Shown here: piece by piece, positions 61,866 through 64,000 of the stretch
Numbering within the stretch: position 1 is the first letter of the stretch
How the letters are laid out: every line of letters starts with the position of its first letter
DNA from: Dryocola sp032051265
Lineage (GTDB): Bacteria > Pseudomonadota > Gammaproteobacteria > Enterobacterales > Enterobacteriaceae
Assembly: GCA_032051265.1 (NCBI GenBank)
Contig: DAMBYU010000001.1
Span: forward strand, 434,001 to 498,000
Length of the DNA: 64,000 nucleotides
Direction of reading: 5' to 3'
Position numbers and translations under genes: made by a program
Notes under the pieces: generated by a model
Told to the model about the DNA's origin: nothing
The model's database searches: none
The model's input: only the letters and a program-made list of their open reading frames with translations

Positions 61866-62995
61866 TAAAATACAAACTTAAATTGATGCCTTTATTGGTA
61901 TCTGTAACCCTGATAAGCGGTTGCACAGTGCTTCCCGGTAGTAATATGTCAACGATGGGAAAAGATGTTATCAAGCAGCAGGATGCGGACTTCGATCTGG
62001 ATCGCATGGTTAACGTTTATCCGTTAACGCCGCGGCTGGTGGAACAATTACGCGTGCGTCCGGCCGTTGCTCAGCCAAATATGCCGCTGGACCAGGAGAT
62101 TGCGGATTACCAGTACCGTGTCGGGCCGGGAGATGTGCTTAACGTCACCGTCTGGGATCACCCCGAGTTGACCACGCCGGCCGGGCAGTATCGTAGCTCA
62201 AGCGATACCGGTAACTGGGTGCAGTCTGACGGCACCATGTTCTATCCCTATGTGGGCAAAGTAAAAGTGACCGGCAAGACCCTTGCCGAAATTCGTAGTG
62301 ATATTACCGGCCGCCTTGCGCAGTACATTGCTGACCCGCAGGTGGACGTTAATATCGCCGCTTTCCGCTCGCAAAAAGCCTATATCTCAGGGCAGGTGAA
62401 TAAATCTGGCCAGCAGGCGATTACCAACGTTCCGTTGACCATCCTCGACGCCATCAACGCCGCAGGCGGCCTGACAGACACTGCCGACTGGCGCAACGTG
62501 GTGCTGACGCACAACGGCCAGGAAAAACGTATCTCACTGCAGGCGCTGATGCAGAACGGCGATCTGAGCCAGAACCATCTGCTCTATCCGGGCGATATTC
62601 TTTTTGTTCCGCGCAACGATGACCTGAAAGTCTTTGTGATGGGCGAAGTGAAGAAACAAACCACCCTGAAAATGGACTTCAGCGGCATGACGCTGACCGA
62701 AGCGCTCGGCCAGGCGGAAGGGCTGGACATGACCTCGTCTAACGCCAGCGGCATCTTCGTGATCCGACCGTTGAAAGGGCAGCAGGGCGGTAAGATCGCC
62801 AACATTTACCAGCTCGATATGTCCGACGCGACCTCGCTGGTGATGGGCACTGAATTCCATCTGCAGCCTTACGACGTGGTCTACGTCACAACCGCACCGG
62901 TAACGCGCTGGAACCGCCTGATCAACCAGCTGCTGCCAACCATCAGCGGTGTTCGTTATATGACGGATACGGCCCAGGATATCCATACATGGTAA
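61862..62995 (+). CDS. wza: Colanic acid outer-membrane export channel Wza
   Basis: A 377-residue lipoprotein (E. coli 379) that forms the octameric outer-membrane pore for group 1 capsule and colanic acid. The signal peptide ends at the lipobox LISGC (C21). The polysaccharide-export domain YRVGPGDVLNVTVWDHPELT is near residue 78. Two SLBB domains follow (AYISGQVNKSGQQAITN and VFVMGEVKKQTTLKMDF), and the C-terminal amphipathic helix ends in RWNRLINQLLPTISGVRYMTDTAQDIHTW. Sequence is closest to the colanic-acid version. It is the first gene of the wza-wzb-wzc series. Confidence 0.96.
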   Translation: MIKYKLKLMPLLVSVTLISGCTVLPGSNMSTMGKDVIKQQDADFDLDRMVNVYPLTPRLVEQLRVRPAVAQPNMPLDQEIADYQYRVGPGDVLNVTVWDHPELTTPAGQYRSSSDTGNWVQSDGTMFYPYVGKVKVTGKTLAEIRSDITGRLAQYIADPQVDVNIAAFRSQKAYISGQVNKSGQQAITNVPLTILDAINAAGGLTDTADWRNVVLTHNGQEKRISLQALMQNGDLSQNHLLYPGDILFVPRNDDLKVFVMGEVKKQTTLKMDFSGMTLTEALGQAEGLDMTSSNASGIFVIRPLKGQQGGKIANIYQLDMSDATSLVMGTEFHLQPYDVVYVTTAPVTRWNRLINQLLPTISGVRYMTDTAQDIHTW

Positions 62996-63001
62996 TGCCC
63001 T

Positions 63002-63445
63002 ATGTTTAATAAAATTCTTGTGGTGTGTGTGGGGAATATTTGCCGATCGCCGACCGGCGAACGCCTGCTCAGAACTTACCATCCCGCGCTTACCGTTAAC
63101 TCAGCGGGGCTAGGGGCGTTAGTGGGGAAGGGTGCCGATGCCAGCGCTGCTCGCGTGGCGCTGGAGCATAATCTTTCCCTTGAAGGACATTGCGCGCAAC
63201 AGATTACAGCCCGGATGTGCCGCGATTACGACCTGATCCTCACGATGGAAAAACGCCATATTTCCGCAATCTGCGAAATAGCGCCTGAGATGCGCGGCAA
63301 AGTGATGCTCTTTGGTCACTGGGATGCGGAGCGGGAAATCCCCGATCCTTATCGCAAAAGTCGCGACGCTTTCGAAGCGGTCTATGACCTTCTCGATCTT
63401 TCCGCCCAAAAGTGGGCTAACGCACTCAACGCTCATCAGGGATAA
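63002..63445 (+). CDS. wzb: Low-molecular-weight protein-tyrosine phosphatase Wzb
   Basis: A 147-residue cytosolic phosphatase, the E. coli length, that dephosphorylates the tyrosine kinase Wzc and so keeps colanic acid polymerisation cycling. The P-loop CX5R is C9-VGNIC-R15-S, and the general acid is the aspartate of IPDPYRKS. It starts 6 bases after the wza stop, and wzc starts 2 bases after its own stop. Confidence 0.97.
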   Translation: MFNKILVVCVGNICRSPTGERLLRTYHPALTVNSAGLGALVGKGADASAARVALEHNLSLEGHCAQQITARMCRDYDLILTMEKRHISAICEIAPEMRGKVMLFGHWDAEREIPDPYRKSRDAFEAVYDLLDLSAQKWANALNAHQG

Positions 63446-63447
63446 CA

Positions 63448-64000
63448 ATGACTGACAAAGTACATCGTTCGGGCGCCTCGACCGAGGGCAATGATGAAAT
63501 CGATATTGGCCGTCTGTTTGGCACCGTTCTTGAAGCCCGCTGGTGGGTGCTGGGCATCACGGCGGTTTTTGCGCTACTGGCCGTGATTTACGTCCTGTTT
63601 GCCACGCCAATCTATAAAGCCGATGCGCTGGTGCAAATCGAACAAAATGCGGGTAATTCGCTGGTTAATGACATCAGTTCCGCACTTACCGATAAGCCAC
63701 CGGCTTCTGCCGCTGAGATGCAGTTAATCCAGTCCCGGCTGGTGCTGGGAAAAACCGTTGAGGATCTCAGCCTTGATATTGCCGTGGCTAAAAACACCTT
63801 CTGGCTGTTTGGTGCCGGCTGGGATCGCCTTCACGGTCGCCAGAATGACACCGTAAAAGTCACCGATTTCAACCTGCCTGCGGGCGCGGGCAAAGATATC
63901 TTTACTCTTGAAGTACTCAGCCCAACCCAGTATCTGCTTACCAGCGACAACGGCTTTAGCGCGAAGGGGCAGGTTGGCCAGACGCTGAGCAAAGACGGCG
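63448..64000 (+). CDS. wzc: Tyrosine autokinase / polysaccharide co-polymerase Wzc (partial)
   Basis: The first 184 codons of Wzc, cut off by the window edge. The N-terminus MTDKVHRSGASTEGNDEIDI precedes the Wzz domain: first membrane helix about residues 32-52 (WWVLGITAVFALLAVIYVLF), then the periplasmic start ATPIYKADALVQIEQNAGNSLVNDI, which is highly conserved. The second helix, the BY-kinase domain and the tyrosine cluster lie beyond the window. Wzc works with Wzb and Wza in colanic acid assembly and export. Confidence 0.95.
   Translation, partial: MTDKVHRSGASTEGNDEIDIGRLFGTVLEARWWVLGITAVFALLAVIYVLFATPIYKADALVQIEQNAGNSLVNDISSALTDKPPASAAEMQLIQSRLVLGKTVEDLSLDIAVAKNTFWLFGAGWDRLHGRQNDTVKVTDFNLPAGAGKDIFTLEVLSPTQYLLTSDNGFSAKGQVGQTLSKDG

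Noticed and set aside
1..64000. tRNA, rRNA, CRISPR arrays, insertion sequences, prophage genes
   Set aside because: None seen on reading both strands; no transposase or integrase ORF and no regularly spaced repeats.

Overview
The window is a chromosomal segment of an enteric bacterium of the family Enterobacteriaceae, outside Escherichia proper. Almost every core gene can be matched to an Escherichia coli K-12 counterpart by sequence and length (rimO, bssR, dacC, deoR, mdfA, metG, mrp, thiMD, yegTUVW, fbaB, yegS, cyaR, yegQ, baeSR, mdtABCD, yegD, alkA, dgcE, udk, dcd, asmA, yegH, wza-wzb-wzc). The accessory genes between them and the gene order fit a GC-rich enteric of the Enterobacter/Kosakonia/Cedecea type, but the genus cannot be fixed by reading alone.

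Layout. (1) 1-10.7 kb: end of the glutathione importer gsiD, rimO, an accessory lipoprotein and serine-hydrolase pair, bssR, yliI, gstB, dacC, deoR, a two-gene PAP2 phosphatase operon (ybjG plus a second phosphatase) behind a consensus PmrA box, and mdfA. (2) 10.7-15.1 kb: metG and mrp (divergent), a GNAT acetyltransferase and yehS. In E. coli these lie far from mdfA, so a rearrangement junction falls at about 10.65 kb. (3) 15.1-21.9 kb: a genus-variable block with a coiled-coil membrane protein, two microproteins of 49 and 33 residues, a large MscS-type channel, and a lipoprotein next to a secreted protein with a histidine-rich tail. (4) 21.9-28.9 kb: TPP riboswitch with thiMD, the nucleoside cluster yegTUV with its likely regulator yegW, and fbaB. 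(5) 29.0-35.5 kb: a complete operon of one enolase-superfamily enzyme and a five-gene peptide/opine-type ABC importer, with a CRP-like site upstream. This is the best candidate for an undescribed catabolic system. (6) 35.5-38.8 kb: yegS, the small RNA CyaR with a class II CRP promoter, yegQ and small unrecognised genes. (7) 38.8-50 kb: mdtABCD-baeSR, an envelope-stress efflux operon, followed by a decayed XRE regulator. (8) 50-61 kb: yegD, alkA, dgcE, udk, dcd, asmA, yegH. (9) 61.1-64 kb: the start of the colanic-acid capsule operon with an RcsAB box, a JUMPstart/ops element, a leader ORF that overlaps wza, then wza, wzb and the first part of wzc.

Functional themes are envelope homeostasis and drug resistance (MdtABCD-BaeSR, MdfA, YbjG, DacC, MscS-type channel, AsmA), surface and biofilm switching (BssR, DgcE, CyaR, colanic acid) and nucleoside or carbon scavenging (DeoR, YegTUV, Udk, Dcd, FbaB, the new ABC operon). 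I saw no tRNA, rRNA, CRISPR array, insertion sequence or prophage. All gene identities rest on remembered family sequences and motifs; no database search was run.
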